This document shows, in pieces, positions 55,597 to 64,000 of a stretch of 64,000 nt of DNA. The notes under the pieces are model-generated. The model did no database searches. It saw only the letters and a list, made by a program, of their open reading frames with translations, and had not been told where the DNA came from. This DNA comes from an uncultured Bacteroidales bacterium (lineage in GTDB: Bacteria > Bacteroidota > Bacteroidia > Bacteroidales > UBA932), in the NCBI GenBank assembly GCA_900316525.1, contig ONDF01000022.1:1-64000 (forward strand), in the 5' to 3' direction. The position numbers were made by a program, and so were the translations under genes. How positions within the stretch are numbered: the stretch's first letter is position 1; each line of letters starts with the position of its first letter.

Positions 55597-56603
55597 TACT
55601 TCGTTCCGTAAGGGGCCAGGGTGGATTTCACGATCTTCTCGATCTTGAACTCCGGAGAGCCGCTGTAGTACAGGGCGCTGCCGCCGACCAGGTTCACGGA
55701 CACCTTCTTGGAAACGGAGACGGTCACGCTGGACGAGTTGGACAGGTTGGCCTCGACTTCCTCCAGGGGCATCGCAAAAGCGTCCACGACGGAGCTGCGG
55801 GAACCCTTGACCTCCATCTCGTTCGCCTTGCCGGTAAGCGTCAGCTTGGAGCTGCCCTCGGCATTCACTTCCACCTTCTCTGTGTTGGAGGTGACGCTGA
55901 CCTGGGAGGAACCGCCCGTGGTCAGGTTCAGGCTCCGGGTGGGGCCGTCGGCCACGACCACGGAGGAGCCGTCGGACGTCAGGGCCAGTTCACGGCCGGT
56001 GAACGTGAGCTTCAGGTTGGCGTTGTTGTCGGTATTGACCTCGACGCCCCGGTCGGTCTTGAGATTCAGGTTGGCCACCGCGTTCTTCTTCATGCTGATG
56101 CGCGCGGAAGCGGCCGCGACGGAAAGGTTCTTCACCTGGGACTTGCCGGCCGTCGTCAGTTCGAAATCGGAGGCGGCGAATTCCTCGGTAGCGGTCAGCG
56201 TGGCGTTGTCGGAGAGCGTGACGGCCTGGAGTTCAGGCGTGTAGGCCACGACCCGGAACACCGGCGTCAGCGAACCCTTTCCGCGGTACAGCTTCCGGAG
56301 TTCCTTCGGGACCGCCTTCTCGTCATAGGAGATATAGAGGACCTTCGAACGGACATACACTTCCACATAGGGTTCCAGCTCCTTGTCCACGGTCAGGCGT
56401 ACACCGTAGGAACCGCGGGAGAGGGTCACCTCAAAGTCGTCAGACACGTTGACCGCATTGAACTCGGAGACGGTGATGTCCTTGTCCGTCAGCTGGGCGG
56501 ACAGGGACTGGGCCGTGGCGCGCTGGGGTGCCACCAGGAGCACGGCAGCGAAAGCTATCATTCCGATGATTGCCTTCAAAGATTTGTCTTTCAACATTTT
56601 CAT
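55596..56603 (-). CDS. secreted DUF2807 (head-GIN domain) beta-helix protein
   Basis: Signal peptide about 1-32 of the frame from ATG 56603 (MKMLKDKSLKAIIGM; ends ATA). Then DKDITVSEFNAVNVSDDFEV, the typical start of head-GIN domains, and short beta repeats rich in Ser/Val/Asn (GGSSQVSVTSNTEKVEVNAEG). 335 aa. Called a putative auto-transporter adhesin, but its actual role is unknown. The frame to 56648 overlaps the ABC-F gene. Confidence 0.85.
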   Translation of the reverse strand: MKMLKDKSLKAIIGMIAFAAVLLVAPQRATAQSLSAQLTDKDITVSEFNAVNVSDDFEVTLSRGSYGVRLTVDKELEPYVEVYVRSKVLYISYDEKAVPKELRKLYRGKGSLTPVFRVVAYTPELQAVTLSDNATLTATEEFAASDFELTTAGKSQVKNLSVAAASARISMKKNAVANLNLKTDRGVEVNTDNNANLKLTFTGRELALTSDGSSVVVADGPTRSLNLTTGGSSQVSVTSNTEKVEVNAEGSSKLTLTGKANEMEVKGSRSSVVDAFAMPLEEVEANLSNSSSVTVSVSKKVSVNLVGGSALYYSGSPEFKIEKIVKSTLAPYGTK

Positions 56604-56614
56604 ATGAGTAATAA

Positions 56615-58537
56615 TTAATTGTCCAACTTTTCCATCTGCTCGCCCCACTCCTCGGTGAATGCGTCCAGGCTGCGCTTGTTTTCCAGGTATTCCCGGGTGA
56701 GCTCCATCACGTCGTCCTTCGGGCCGGGCGCGGCCAGGACCTGCTCGATGGCGGCCTGCCGCTTCTCCAGCTTGCCGATCTCCTTCTCCAGGTAATCGAC
56801 CCGGTTCTGGATCTTCCGGATCTCCTTGGAGACGGTCTTCCGGGCCTGGAAGCTCTCCTGGGCCTGGACCTTCCGGTCGTCGGCCACCTTCTCCACGGGC
56901 GCGAGGCGCTCCAGCTCCCGGAGGCTTTCGAGCTTCCGCTTCCGGAGGAAGTCGGCGACACCGCCCAGGTGCTCCTTCACCTTCCCGTCCCGGAACTCGT
57001 ACAGCTTGTCCACCAGCCCGTCCAGGAAATCACGGTCATGGGAAACTACAATGAGCGTGCCGTCAAAGGCCTGAAGGGCCTGCTTGAGCCGGTCCTTGGA
57101 GCGGATGTCCATGTGGTTCGTGGGCTCGTCCAGGGCCAGCACGTTGTACGGGGAAAGCATCAGTTTCGCCATGCCGAGGCGGGCGCGCTCGCCGCCGCTG
57201 AGGACGGACACCTTCTTGTCGATGTCCTCGCCCTTGAACAGGAAGGCCCCGAGCAGGTCGCGCAGCTTCGTGCGGATCTCGCCCACGGCGATGCGGTCCA
57301 GGGTGCCGAACACCGTCTCGTTCCGGTCCAGGATATCTTCCTGATTCTGCGCGTAATAGCCGATATGGACATTGTGTCCCACCTTCGCCTCGCCGGAGAA
57401 AGGTTCCAGTTCGCCCATGATGACGCGCATCAGGGTGGTCTTGCCTTCGCCGTTCCGGCCGATGAGGGCGACCTTCTCGCCGCGCTTGATCTCGATCTCC
57501 GCATTCCGGAAGACGACCTTCTGCGGATAGCCCACGGTCAGGTCGGTTCCCTTGAAGACCACGTCGCCCGAACGGGCGGCCGGCGGGAAGCGGAGGTTCA
57601 GCTTCGCATCGTCGGTCTCGTCGATTTCGATGCGGTCGAGCTTCTCCAGCGCCTTGATGCGGGACTGGACCTGGTTGGACTTGGTGGGCTTGTAGCGGAA
57701 GCGGTTGATGAAATCCTCCGTCTTCTCGATCATCCGCTGCTGGTTCTCGTACGCGGCCGTCTGCTGGGCAAGGCGTTCCGCCCGCAGCGTGACATATTGG
57801 CTGTAAGGTACTTTATAATCGTGGATATGCCCCAGCAGGATCTCGACGGTCCGGGTGGTGACATTGTCCAGGAACTTGCGGTCGTGGGAGACCAGCAGCA
57901 ACGAGCCCCGGAAGGATTTCAGGTAATCCTCGAACCATTCGATGGACTCGATGTCCAGGTGGTTCGTGGGCTCGTCCAGCAGCAGGACGTCCGGATGCGC
58001 GAGCAGGACCTTGGCCAGCTCGATGCGCATGTTCCAGCCCTGGCTGAAGGTTTCCGTGTGGCGGCCCAGTTCCTCTTCCTTGAAACCCAGGCCGTACAGC
58101 GTGCGTTCCGCCTGCACCCGGGGCGACTCCCCCGATTCCAGGGCCAGCCGGTCGTTGATCTCGTTCAGGCGGTCGATGAGGCGGGCGTAATCGGCTGATT
58201 CATAATCGGTCCGCTCACCCAGCTCCCCATTGATCCGCTCCAGTTCCCGCTCCATTTCGTGCAGGTGGTCGAACACCGTCATCACTTCGTCGATGACGCT
58301 CCGGCCGCGGTGGTGCTCCATAATCTGGGGCAGGTAGCCGATCCGGAGGTCGGCCGGCATGTCGATATGGCCCGAGGTGGGGCTCTGCTCCCCCGTGATC
58401 AGCTTCATCAGCGTGGACTTCCCGGCCCCGTTCTTGCCGACGAGGCCGATCTTGTCGCTTTCGCTGATGTGGACGCTGATGTCGTCCAACAGCGTGAAGC
58501 TGCCGTAGGCAACGGTGACGTTATTCAGCGAGATCAT
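56615..58537 (-). CDS. ABC-F family ATPase
   Basis: Soluble tandem ABC protein that works on the ribosome rather than in transport. NBD1: GLVGKNGAGKST and signature FSQGWNMRIELAKVLL. NBD2: LIGRNGEGKTT and signature LSGGERARLGMAKL. The linker between (about 240-320) and a C-terminal coiled coil (about 535-640, KEIRKIQNRVDYLEKEIGKL) resemble Uup/YdiF-type members. 640 aa. Its start overlaps tatC by 17 bases. Confidence 0.92.
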   Translation of the reverse strand: MISLNNVTVAYGSFTLLDDISVHISESDKIGLVGKNGAGKSTLMKLITGEQSPTSGHIDMPADLRIGYLPQIMEHHRGRSVIDEVMTVFDHLHEMERELERINGELGERTDYESADYARLIDRLNEINDRLALESGESPRVQAERTLYGLGFKEEELGRHTETFSQGWNMRIELAKVLLAHPDVLLLDEPTNHLDIESIEWFEDYLKSFRGSLLLVSHDRKFLDNVTTRTVEILLGHIHDYKVPYSQYVTLRAERLAQQTAAYENQQRMIEKTEDFINRFRYKPTKSNQVQSRIKALEKLDRIEIDETDDAKLNLRFPPAARSGDVVFKGTDLTVGYPQKVVFRNAEIEIKRGEKVALIGRNGEGKTTLMRVIMGELEPFSGEAKVGHNVHIGYYAQNQEDILDRNETVFGTLDRIAVGEIRTKLRDLLGAFLFKGEDIDKKVSVLSGGERARLGMAKLMLSPYNVLALDEPTNHMDIRSKDRLKQALQAFDGTLIVVSHDRDFLDGLVDKLYEFRDGKVKEHLGGVADFLRKRKLESLRELERLAPVEKVADDRKVQAQESFQARKTVSKEIRKIQNRVDYLEKEIGKLEKRQAAIEQVLAAPGPKDDVMELTREYLENKRSLDAFTEEWGEQMEKLDN

Positions 58538-59285
58538 CGTCGGAGGGGGTATCGGGTTTGCACATCAGGATGGAGAATTCGTACAGGCCGTACAGCGGGA
58601 TGGCCAGGACGAACATCGAGAACGGGTCGCTCGGAGTGATGAACGCCGCAAGGACTAGGATCACGACGAAGGCCGCTTTCCGGTATCCCCGCAGCTGCTT
58701 CCGCGTCAGGATGCCCATGCTGGAAAGAACCAGCACGACCGTCGGAAACTCGAACAGCAGGCCAATGAGGAACACCATCGAGGTGAACAGGGATATGTAC
58801 GAACTCAGGGAAATCGTGTTCTGCACCGCGTCGCTGACCGTATAGTTCATAAAGAACATCAGGCACACCGGCAGGACGATGAAATAGCCCACCGCGACGC
58901 CCAGGTAGAACAGGAACGAAGACATCCCGAACGCCTTCCGCACCGCTTTCTTCTCGTTGTCGTAGAGGGCGGGGGCGATGAATTTCCAGATTTCCCAGAT
59001 GACGTACGGGAAGGCGACGATGGCCGCCATCAGGATCGAGATCTTCAGGTGCACGAAGAACTGGGCCGACACCTCGATGTTGATCAAGGTCATCGAAAAA
59101 TCCAGTCCCAGCCACTTGTAGAGGATGAAATCAGGCGTAGTCGGCCAGAGCACGGCCTTGAACAGCCGCTCCGGGATCGCCAGGAAGACGATGGAAACGA
59201 GGACAATAGCGCCGATTGAGCGGAACAAAGTCCCTCTCAATACGTCGAGATGGTCCCAGAAGGACATTTCACCGTCCTGGGCCAC
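58521..59285 (-). CDS. tatC: Sec-independent translocase subunit TatC
   Basis: Six-helix receptor for twin-arginine signal peptides. N-terminal SFWDHLDVLRGTLFRS carries the conserved Glu/Asp-His-Leu patch; FPYVIWEIWKFIAPALY and LIGLLFEFPTVV are typical. 254 aa. The start at 59285 is GTG, directly overlapping the tatA stop (TAGTG); an ATG 6 codons further in is an alternative. Confidence 0.95.
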   Translation of the reverse strand: MAQDGEMSFWDHLDVLRGTLFRSIGAIVLVSIVFLAIPERLFKAVLWPTTPDFILYKWLGLDFSMTLINIEVSAQFFVHLKISILMAAIVAFPYVIWEIWKFIAPALYDNEKKAVRKAFGMSSFLFYLGVAVGYFIVLPVCLMFFMNYTVSDAVQNTISLSSYISLFTSMVFLIGLLFEFPTVVLVLSSMGILTRKQLRGYRKAAFVVILVLAAFITPSDPFSMFVLAIPLYGLYEFSILMCKPDTPSDDDLAE

Positions 59286-59494
59286 TACTTCTTCTCGTCC
59301 TTTTTATAACCTTCCTCGTCGAGTTCCTTGATCTCCTTCTCCACCTCGTTCATACCCTGCTTGAAGCTCTTGACACCCTTGCCAAGGCCTTTCATCAGCT
59401 CGGGAATCTTCTTGCCGCCGAACAGCAGAAGGACGACCAGGACGATTGCGACAATCTCCCAGGTTCCTAACATCAGGGGGTAAATGATCAGCAT
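59285..59494 (-). CDS. tatA: twin-arginine translocase TatA/E
   Basis: One N-terminal membrane helix ([23 protein letters not shown]) with the FGxxKxPEL hinge, then an amphipathic helix ([19 protein letters not shown]) and a charged tail. 69 aa; start at 59494 or ATG 59473. Next to tatC, so a minimal Tat system without tatB is encoded here. Confidence 0.93.
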   Translation of the reverse strand: MLIIYPLMLGTWEIVAIVLVVLLLFGGKKIPELMKGLGKGVKSFKQGMNEVEKEIKELDEEGYKKDEKK

Positions 59495-59495
59495 A

Positions 59496-59912
59496 TTACT
59501 TGTCGTTTAGATGGTTTTCAATAATCCGGGCCAGGAGCTCGGGGCACCGGACCGGACGGAATGACTTCGAGTCGATGAAGCCGAGGGTCACCGATCCGTC
59601 GGCGCAGACTTCCCCGTCCTGGTTGAGGACGGCCTGCCGGACGACAAGTTTCGCCAGGGGCGTCTTGTCGATCTCGGCGACCGCGGTCAGGACATCCCCC
59701 ATCCGGGCCGGATGCTTGAAGCGGCACTCGACGGAGACGATCGGAATCATCACGCCGTACTCGTTTTCGCACCGCTCGATCGGGAATCCCCATTCCACCA
59801 TCATCGCATTCCGGGCGATTTCGAAATAGCGGATGTAATTGGAGTGATGGACGACCGCCATCTGGTCGGTTTCGTAGTACCGGACGGGGAAAGATACCTC
59901 AAAATGCGTCAT
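59496..59912 (-). CDS. hotdog-fold acyl-CoA thioesterase (YbgC-like)
   Basis: 4HBT family with the active-site Asp in [16 protein letters not shown] and [13 protein letters not shown]. 138 aa. Genes of this type often sit near tol-pal; here it lies between valS and tatA, suggesting only co-transcription. Substrate unknown. Confidence 0.9.
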   Translation of the reverse strand: MTHFEVSFPVRYYETDQMAVVHHSNYIRYFEIARNAMMVEWGFPIERCENEYGVMIPIVSVECRFKHPARMGDVLTAVAEIDKTPLAKLVVRQAVLNQDGEVCADGSVTLGFIDSKSFRPVRCPELLARIIENHLNDK

Positions 59913-59948
59913 AACAAAAATGTTAGCATATTAAACAATTTTGTTTTA

Positions 59949-62612
59949 TCAGCTATTTTTCAGCGCTTTCAGCTGAGACTCCAGGCTTTCGATCTTGGAG
60001 AGCGAATCCGCCTCCTTCTTGCGCTCGTTCTCGATGACGGCGGCCGGCGCATTGGCCACGAAGCGCTCGTTGGCGAGCTTTCCGCGGACGCCGGCGAGGA
60101 ATTTCTGCTGGTAAGCGAGGTCTTTTTCGAGCTTCGCGATCTCTTCGGCGACGTTCACCAGACCGCTCAGCGCGACAAACATTTCGTGGGTGCGGACCAT
60201 GAATCCGACCCCCTGTCCGGAGCCGAAATCGGCCACGGTTTCGACCTTCACGTTGCCCATTTTCTCGACGACCGGGAGGACGTCGGCCGGGAAGCCGCCC
60301 TTGATCTTGAGGTCGAGGGTTTCCTTCGGGGCGATGTTCTTCTGGTTGCGGATGCCGCGGACGCCGTTCACGGCTTCCTCGGCGAGCTCGAAGTTCACGA
60401 GCGTCTCCGGATCGAACGGTTTCACGGCGGGAGCGGCCGCATACATGATGGTCTCCCCTTCCTTGCGGTCCTCCATGTTCTGCCACAGTTCCTCCGTGAT
60501 GAACGGCATCACCGGGTGGATGAGTTTGAGCAGGGCCTCGAAGTAGCCCAGCGTGGCGTCGTAGGTGGCGCGGTCCACAGGCTGGCCGAAGGCCGGCTTG
60601 ATGGCCTCGAGGTACCAGGCGCAGTAATCGTCCCAGAACAGCTTGTAGATGGCCATCAGGGCATCGGAGATGCGGAATTTGCGGTAGTGGTCCTCCACGG
60701 TGGCGACCGTCTCGCTGAGTTTCGCGTCGAACCAGCGGATCGCTGCGGCCGCGGCGGGCGTCTGGGCGATGGAATCGTCGACGGAGAAGCCCTTCACCAG
60801 GCGGTAGGAGTTCCAGATCTTGTTGCAGAACGCCGCGCCCTGCTTGATCTGCGCCTCGTCGTAGAAGATGTCGTTGCCGGCGGAAGAGCACAGGAGCATG
60901 CCGATGCGGACGGCGTCGGCGCCGTAGGTTTCGATGAGGTCCAGCGGGTTCGGGGAGTTGCCGAGGGTCTTGGACATCTTCCGGCCGATCTTGTCACGGA
61001 CGATGCCGGTGAAATACACGTTGGAGAACGGTTCCCGGCCCATGAACTCCTCGCCGGCCATGATCATGCGGGCCACCCAGAAGAAGATGATGTCCGGGCC
61101 GGTCACGAGGTCGCTCGTGGGATAGTAATAAGAAAGGTCCGCATTCGGCTTGTGGTCCGGATGGCCGGGCATTTCCGGGTCGAAGACCGAGATGGGCCAG
61201 AGCCAGGAACTGAACCAGGTGTCCAGCACATCCTCGTCCTGACGGAGGTCTTCCGCCTTGATATCCGGGCAGATAGCCTTGGCCGCCTCAAGCGCCGCTT
61301 CCGGTGTAGCCTCCACCACGAACTGGCCGTTCGGGAGGTAGTAGGCCGGAATGCGCTGGCCCCACCAGAGCTGGCGGGAGATGCACCAGTCGTGGGCGTT
61401 CTCCATCCAGTGGCGGTAGGTATTGACATAGCGCTCGGGGATGAACTTCGTGCGGCCGCTCTCGACCGTCTCCAGGGCGACTTTCGCGAGGGTGTCCATC
61501 TTCAGGAACCACTGGGCGGAGAGCTTGGGCTCGATGACGGCGTTCGTCCGCTCGGAGTAGCCCACCGGCGAGGTGTAATCTTCCACCTTCACCAGGTTGC
61601 CGGCTTCCTCCAGCATCTTCACGATCTTCTTGCGGGCGACGAAACGGTCCTCGCCCACGAGGATCTGCGCGTTCTCGTTCAGCTTGCCGTGGTCGTCGAT
61701 GATCTCGAGGACCGGCAGGTTGTGGCGCAGGCCGATCTCGTAGTCGTGCACGTCGTGCGCCGGGGTCACCTTCAGGCAGCCGGTGCCGAAGTCCATCTCC
61801 ACGTAATCGTCCTCGATCACGGGGATTTCGCGGTTGATCAGCGGAATCAGGACCTTCTTGCCGCGCAGCCAGTGGTGGCGCTCGTCGTTCGGATTCACGC
61901 AGATGGCGGCGTCGGCCATGATGGTCTCGGGACGGGTGGTGGCGATCACGAGGAACTTGTCCGTGGGGTTGCCGTTGCCGTCGGAGATGTAGTAGCGGAG
62001 ATGGTAGAAATGGCTCTGGGTGTCCTTGTGGATGACTTCGTCGTCACTCACGGCCGTGAGGGCCTCGGGGTCCCAGTTCACCATCCGGACGCCCTTGTAG
62101 ATCCAACCCTTGCGGTAGAAATACACGAAGGTGTTGATAACCGCCTCGGACAGAGCCGGTTCCATCGTGAAGCGGGTGCGGTCCCAGTCGCAGGAGCAGC
62201 CCAGTTTGCGGAGCTGCTGCAGGATGATGCCGCCGTGCTCCTCCTTCCATTCCCAGGCGTGCTTGAGGAACTCCTCGCGGCCGATGTCCTCCTTGGAGAT
62301 GCCCATGGCCTTGAGCTTCGCGACCACCTTGGACTCGGTGGCGATGGAAGCGTGGTCCGTTCCCGGCACCCAGCACGCATTCTTGCCGTGCATGCGGGCA
62401 TTGCGGATGAGGACGTCGTTCAGGGTATTGTTCAAGACGTGACCCATGTGCAGGATGCCCGTCACGTTGGGTGGCGGGATCACGATCGTATAAGGTTCCT
62501 TCTCATTGGGTTCGGAATGGAAGAACTTGTGGTCCAGCCAGTAGGCGTACCATTTGTCCTCCACTTCCGCGGCATTGTACTTCGCTGCTAATTCCATAGT
62601 CATTGTTCTCAT
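59949..62612 (-). CDS. valS: valyl-tRNA synthetase
   Basis: Class Ia synthetase. HIGH motif PPPNVTGILHMGH, editing domain (TTRPETIMADAAICVNP), KMSKS variant RKMSKTLGN, anticodon domain, and C-terminal coiled coil (LEKDLAYQQKFLAGV). 887 aa, full-length. Starts at 62612, 62603 or 62597. Head of a seven-gene minus-strand operon ending with the dipeptidase. A palindromic repeat lies directly before its start. Confidence 0.97.
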   Translation of the reverse strand: MRTMTMELAAKYNAAEVEDKWYAYWLDHKFFHSEPNEKEPYTIVIPPPNVTGILHMGHVLNNTLNDVLIRNARMHGKNACWVPGTDHASIATESKVVAKLKAMGISKEDIGREEFLKHAWEWKEEHGGIILQQLRKLGCSCDWDRTRFTMEPALSEAVINTFVYFYRKGWIYKGVRMVNWDPEALTAVSDDEVIHKDTQSHFYHLRYYISDGNGNPTDKFLVIATTRPETIMADAAICVNPNDERHHWLRGKKVLIPLINREIPVIEDDYVEMDFGTGCLKVTPAHDVHDYEIGLRHNLPVLEIIDDHGKLNENAQILVGEDRFVARKKIVKMLEEAGNLVKVEDYTSPVGYSERTNAVIEPKLSAQWFLKMDTLAKVALETVESGRTKFIPERYVNTYRHWMENAHDWCISRQLWWGQRIPAYYLPNGQFVVEATPEAALEAAKAICPDIKAEDLRQDEDVLDTWFSSWLWPISVFDPEMPGHPDHKPNADLSYYYPTSDLVTGPDIIFFWVARMIMAGEEFMGREPFSNVYFTGIVRDKIGRKMSKTLGNSPNPLDLIETYGADAVRIGMLLCSSAGNDIFYDEAQIKQGAAFCNKIWNSYRLVKGFSVDDSIAQTPAAAAAIRWFDAKLSETVATVEDHYRKFRISDALMAIYKLFWDDYCAWYLEAIKPAFGQPVDRATYDATLGYFEALLKLIHPVMPFITEELWQNMEDRKEGETIMYAAAPAVKPFDPETLVNFELAEEAVNGVRGIRNQKNIAPKETLDLKIKGGFPADVLPVVEKMGNVKVETVADFGSGQGVGFMVRTHEMFVALSGLVNVAEEIAKLEKDLAYQQKFLAGVRGKLANERFVANAPAAVIENERKKEADSLSKIESLESQLKALKNS

Positions 62613-62619
62613 TGTCCCT

Positions 62620-62654
62620 CCGGTCGGTTCCTGAGCTTGTCGAAGGACGACCGG
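62620..62654. repeat. palindromic repeat upstream of valS (TCGACAAGCTCAGG family)
   Basis: Stem CCGGTCG (62620-62626) with CGACCGG (62648-62654) around GTTCCTGAGCTTGTCGAAGGA's core. It is within the valS 5' leader, 8 bases from its first ATG. Confidence 0.7.
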
Positions 62655-62672
62655 GAATCTCTATTAATCTTA

Positions 62673-62700
62673 CAAATGTAACGAATTTTTATTAAATTTG
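62673..62700. promoter_or_regulatory. divergent -7 elements, valS and DUF3467 gene
   Basis: TACATTTG on minus (62673-62680) for valS and TAAATTTG on plus (62693-62700) for the DUF3467 gene. The valS transcript would include the palindromic repeat in its leader. Confidence 0.55.
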
Positions 62701-62729
62701 CGAAACTGTAACTTGAAACGAAACCGATT

Positions 62730-63074
62730 ATGGACAATAACAACCCGAAACCCCAGCCGAACCAGCTCGCGATCGAGATCAATCCGCAGACCACGAAGGT
62801 ATCCTACTCGAACCTCGCGATCATCTCCCATTCCCGCAGCGAATTCGTGCTGGACTTCGCTACCACCCTGCCCGGCCTGCCCAAGGCCCAGGTCGGCGAC
62901 CGCATCATCATGACCCCCGAGCATGCCAAGCGCCTGATGAACGCCCTGTTCGACAACATGTCCAAGTACGAGGCCCAGTTCGGCGTCATCGACCTGAGCG
63001 GCGGCAACAAGCCCCAGGGCGGCGCCACCTTCGACCTGGGTTCCTTCGGTCCCCTGGGCGGAAACAAATCATAG
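62730..63074 (+). CDS. DUF3467 protein
   Basis: 114 aa small cytosolic protein of Bacteroidota: NQLAIEINPQTTKVSYSNLA, HSRSEFVLDFA, MTPEHAKRLMNALFDNMSKYE, Gly-rich tail. Function unknown. The TAG stop at 63072-63074 includes the first two bases of a palindromic repeat, which fills the space to kdsC. Confidence 0.88.
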   Translation: MDNNNPKPQPNQLAIEINPQTTKVSYSNLAIISHSRSEFVLDFATTLPGLPKAQVGDRIIMTPEHAKRLMNALFDNMSKYEAQFGVIDLSGGNKPQGGATFDLGSFGPLGGNKS

Positions 63075-63105
63075 ATTTGTCATTTCGAGCGAAGTCGAGA
63101 AATCT
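63073..63105. repeat. half-copy of the palindromic repeat between DUF3467 and kdsC
   Basis: AGATTTGTCATTTCGAGCG through GAGAAATCT, ending directly before the kdsC ATG at 63106. The ends AGATT/AATCT are inverted repeats. Confidence 0.85.
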
Positions 63106-63627
63106 ATGAACCTGCTGGAAATCAAGGCCTTTGCCTTAGACATCGACGGCGTCTTCACCGACGGCAGCATCCTGTGCACGACCGACGGCGACCTTCTGCG
63201 CGTATATGACGCGAAAGACGGTTTCGCCATCCGGATGGCCGTAATGAACGGCTATCCGGTGGGCATCATCACCGGCGGCAGCTCCGAATCCATCCGGAAG
63301 CGGATGCTCGCGAGCGGCATCCTGCCGGAGGACGTCTATCTCCACTGCCGGGACAAGATGGACCAGTTCCGGGAGTTCTGCGGAAAGTATGACCTGAAAC
63401 CCGAAGAAGTGATGTATTTCGGCGACGACGTGCCCGACATCGAGGTTCTCCAGGCCGCCGGCTGCGGCGTGTGCCCGTCCGACGCGGTCGACGAAGCGAA
63501 GGCCGTGGCGGACATCGTCTCCACCAGGCCCGGCGGCAAGGGATGCATCCGGGAGGTCATCGAACAGACGCTGAAAGCCCAGGGGAAATGGGTCTTCGAC
63601 ACGGGTGAATATAAGAGAAAATTCTAG
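63106..63627 (+). CDS. kdsC: 3-deoxy-D-manno-octulosonate 8-phosphate phosphatase
   Basis: HAD-family phosphatase for the KDO step of LPS synthesis. Nucleophile motif LDIDGVFTDGSI, Thr/Ser motif IITGGSSESIRKR, late Asp motif YFGDDVPDIEVL. 173 aa. The ATG follows the repeat with no spacer, so the repeat end supplies its ribosome-binding region. 3 bases separate it from maf. Confidence 0.92.
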   Translation: MNLLEIKAFALDIDGVFTDGSILCTTDGDLLRVYDAKDGFAIRMAVMNGYPVGIITGGSSESIRKRMLASGILPEDVYLHCRDKMDQFREFCGKYDLKPEEVMYFGDDVPDIEVLQAAGCGVCPSDAVDEAKAVADIVSTRPGGKGCIREVIEQTLKAQGKWVFDTGEYKRKF

Positions 63628-63630
63628 CGG

Positions 63631-64000
63631 ATGGACCTGAAAGGAAAGCGTGTGATCCTCGGCAGCAACTCCCCCAGACGGCGGGAGCTGCTCGCTGGCT
63701 TGAACATTGATTTCGAGGTCGATACCAAGAACGACTTCAATGAATGCTTCAGACCGGACACACCCTATGACGAGGTTCCCCGGCTGATGTCCGTCGGCAA
63801 GTCGCACGGGTTCCATCGGCCACTGGCCGAGAACGAGATCCTCATCACCGCCGACACGATGGTCATCCTCCCGCCGGCGGACGGCCGCCCTGGCGAAATC
63901 CTCGGGAAACCCAAGGACCGCGAAGACGCCATCCGCATGCTACGGGACCTTTCCGGCCGCGAGCACCACGTCACGACCGCCGTCACCGTCCGCACCGCCT
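63631..64000 (+). CDS. maf: Maf-family nucleotide pyrophosphatase, partial (3' end outside window)
   Basis: Hydrolyses non-canonical or UTP/dTTP nucleotides. Starts VILGSNSPRRRELLAGL (SxSPRR motif), then KSHG, ITADTMVILPP with the catalytic Asp and the beginning of the GKPKDREDA segment. 123 codons in the window. Downstream of kdsC and likely co-transcribed. Confidence 0.93.
   Translation, partial: MDLKGKRVILGSNSPRRRELLAGLNIDFEVDTKNDFNECFRPDTPYDEVPRLMSVGKSHGFHRPLAENEILITADTMVILPPADGRPGEILGKPKDREDAIRMLRDLSGREHHVTTAVTVRTA

Overview
The window reads as a chromosome segment from a GC-rich member of the Bacteroidales (Bacteroidota). Four things point there: promoters of the TAnnTTTG (-7) type with an upstream TTTG/TTG; Bacteroidota-type proteins (Rho with a long disordered insert, a DUF3467 protein, a DUF2807 protein, a lipoprotein Omp85 barrel, a three-domain-type IspG C-terminus, PPi-dependent phosphofructokinase); gene orders such as rsfS-ftsH-cdsA-psd; and tight operons with ATGA stop/start overlaps. 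Genus cannot be set from sequence alone.

Layout. 1-6.8 kb: one end of an integrative element of lower GC, all on the minus strand (hypothetical, Toprim primase-like, RepA-like ATPase, excisionase-type HTH protein, two hypotheticals, tyrosine integrase), abutting the 3' end of mnmE. It carries several apparent lesions and looks like a decaying element. 6.9-13.1 kb: mnmE-rho (overlapping) and an LptD-like protein. 13.2-23 kb, mostly plus strand: cell-wall amidase, dnaA, pepD, rpe, rsfS-ftsH-cdsA-psd, with birA convergent to rpe. 33.1 to 22.9 kb, minus strand: a seven-gene operon ligA - yihY-like - rel - Ig-like lipoprotein - outer-membrane protein - ispG - esterase, mostly with 4-base overlaps. 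33.6-40.3 kb, plus strand: a secreted hypothetical, a pseudouridine-breakdown operon (psuK-psuG-Nudix-BASS transporter), then PPi-phosphofructokinase with a cytosolic GH13 glucosidase. 40.3-52 kb: TrmH-type methyltransferase, Omp85 lipoprotein, rarA, acetyltransferase-like protein, rlmD-like, CaCA antiporter, a broken mscS, acyltransferase, queA, then an AT-rich regulatory region. 52-64 kb: XRE regulator, PyrD-like protein with cinA; on the minus strand valS - thioesterase - tatA - tatC - ABC-F - DUF2807 - M19 dipeptidase; on the plus strand DUF3467, kdsC and the start of maf.

The most distinctive signal is a family of short palindromic repeats (arms related to TGTCATTTCGAGCG / AGATTTCTCG and TGTCATTCTGAGG). 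They sit between genes and also inside genes: one copy is read in frame within ispG, others encode the end of LigA, and three gene ends have a TAG stop whose AG is the first two bases of the repeat. Two further palindromic families occur at 34.2 kb and 62.6 kb. No tRNA, rRNA or CRISPR array was seen.
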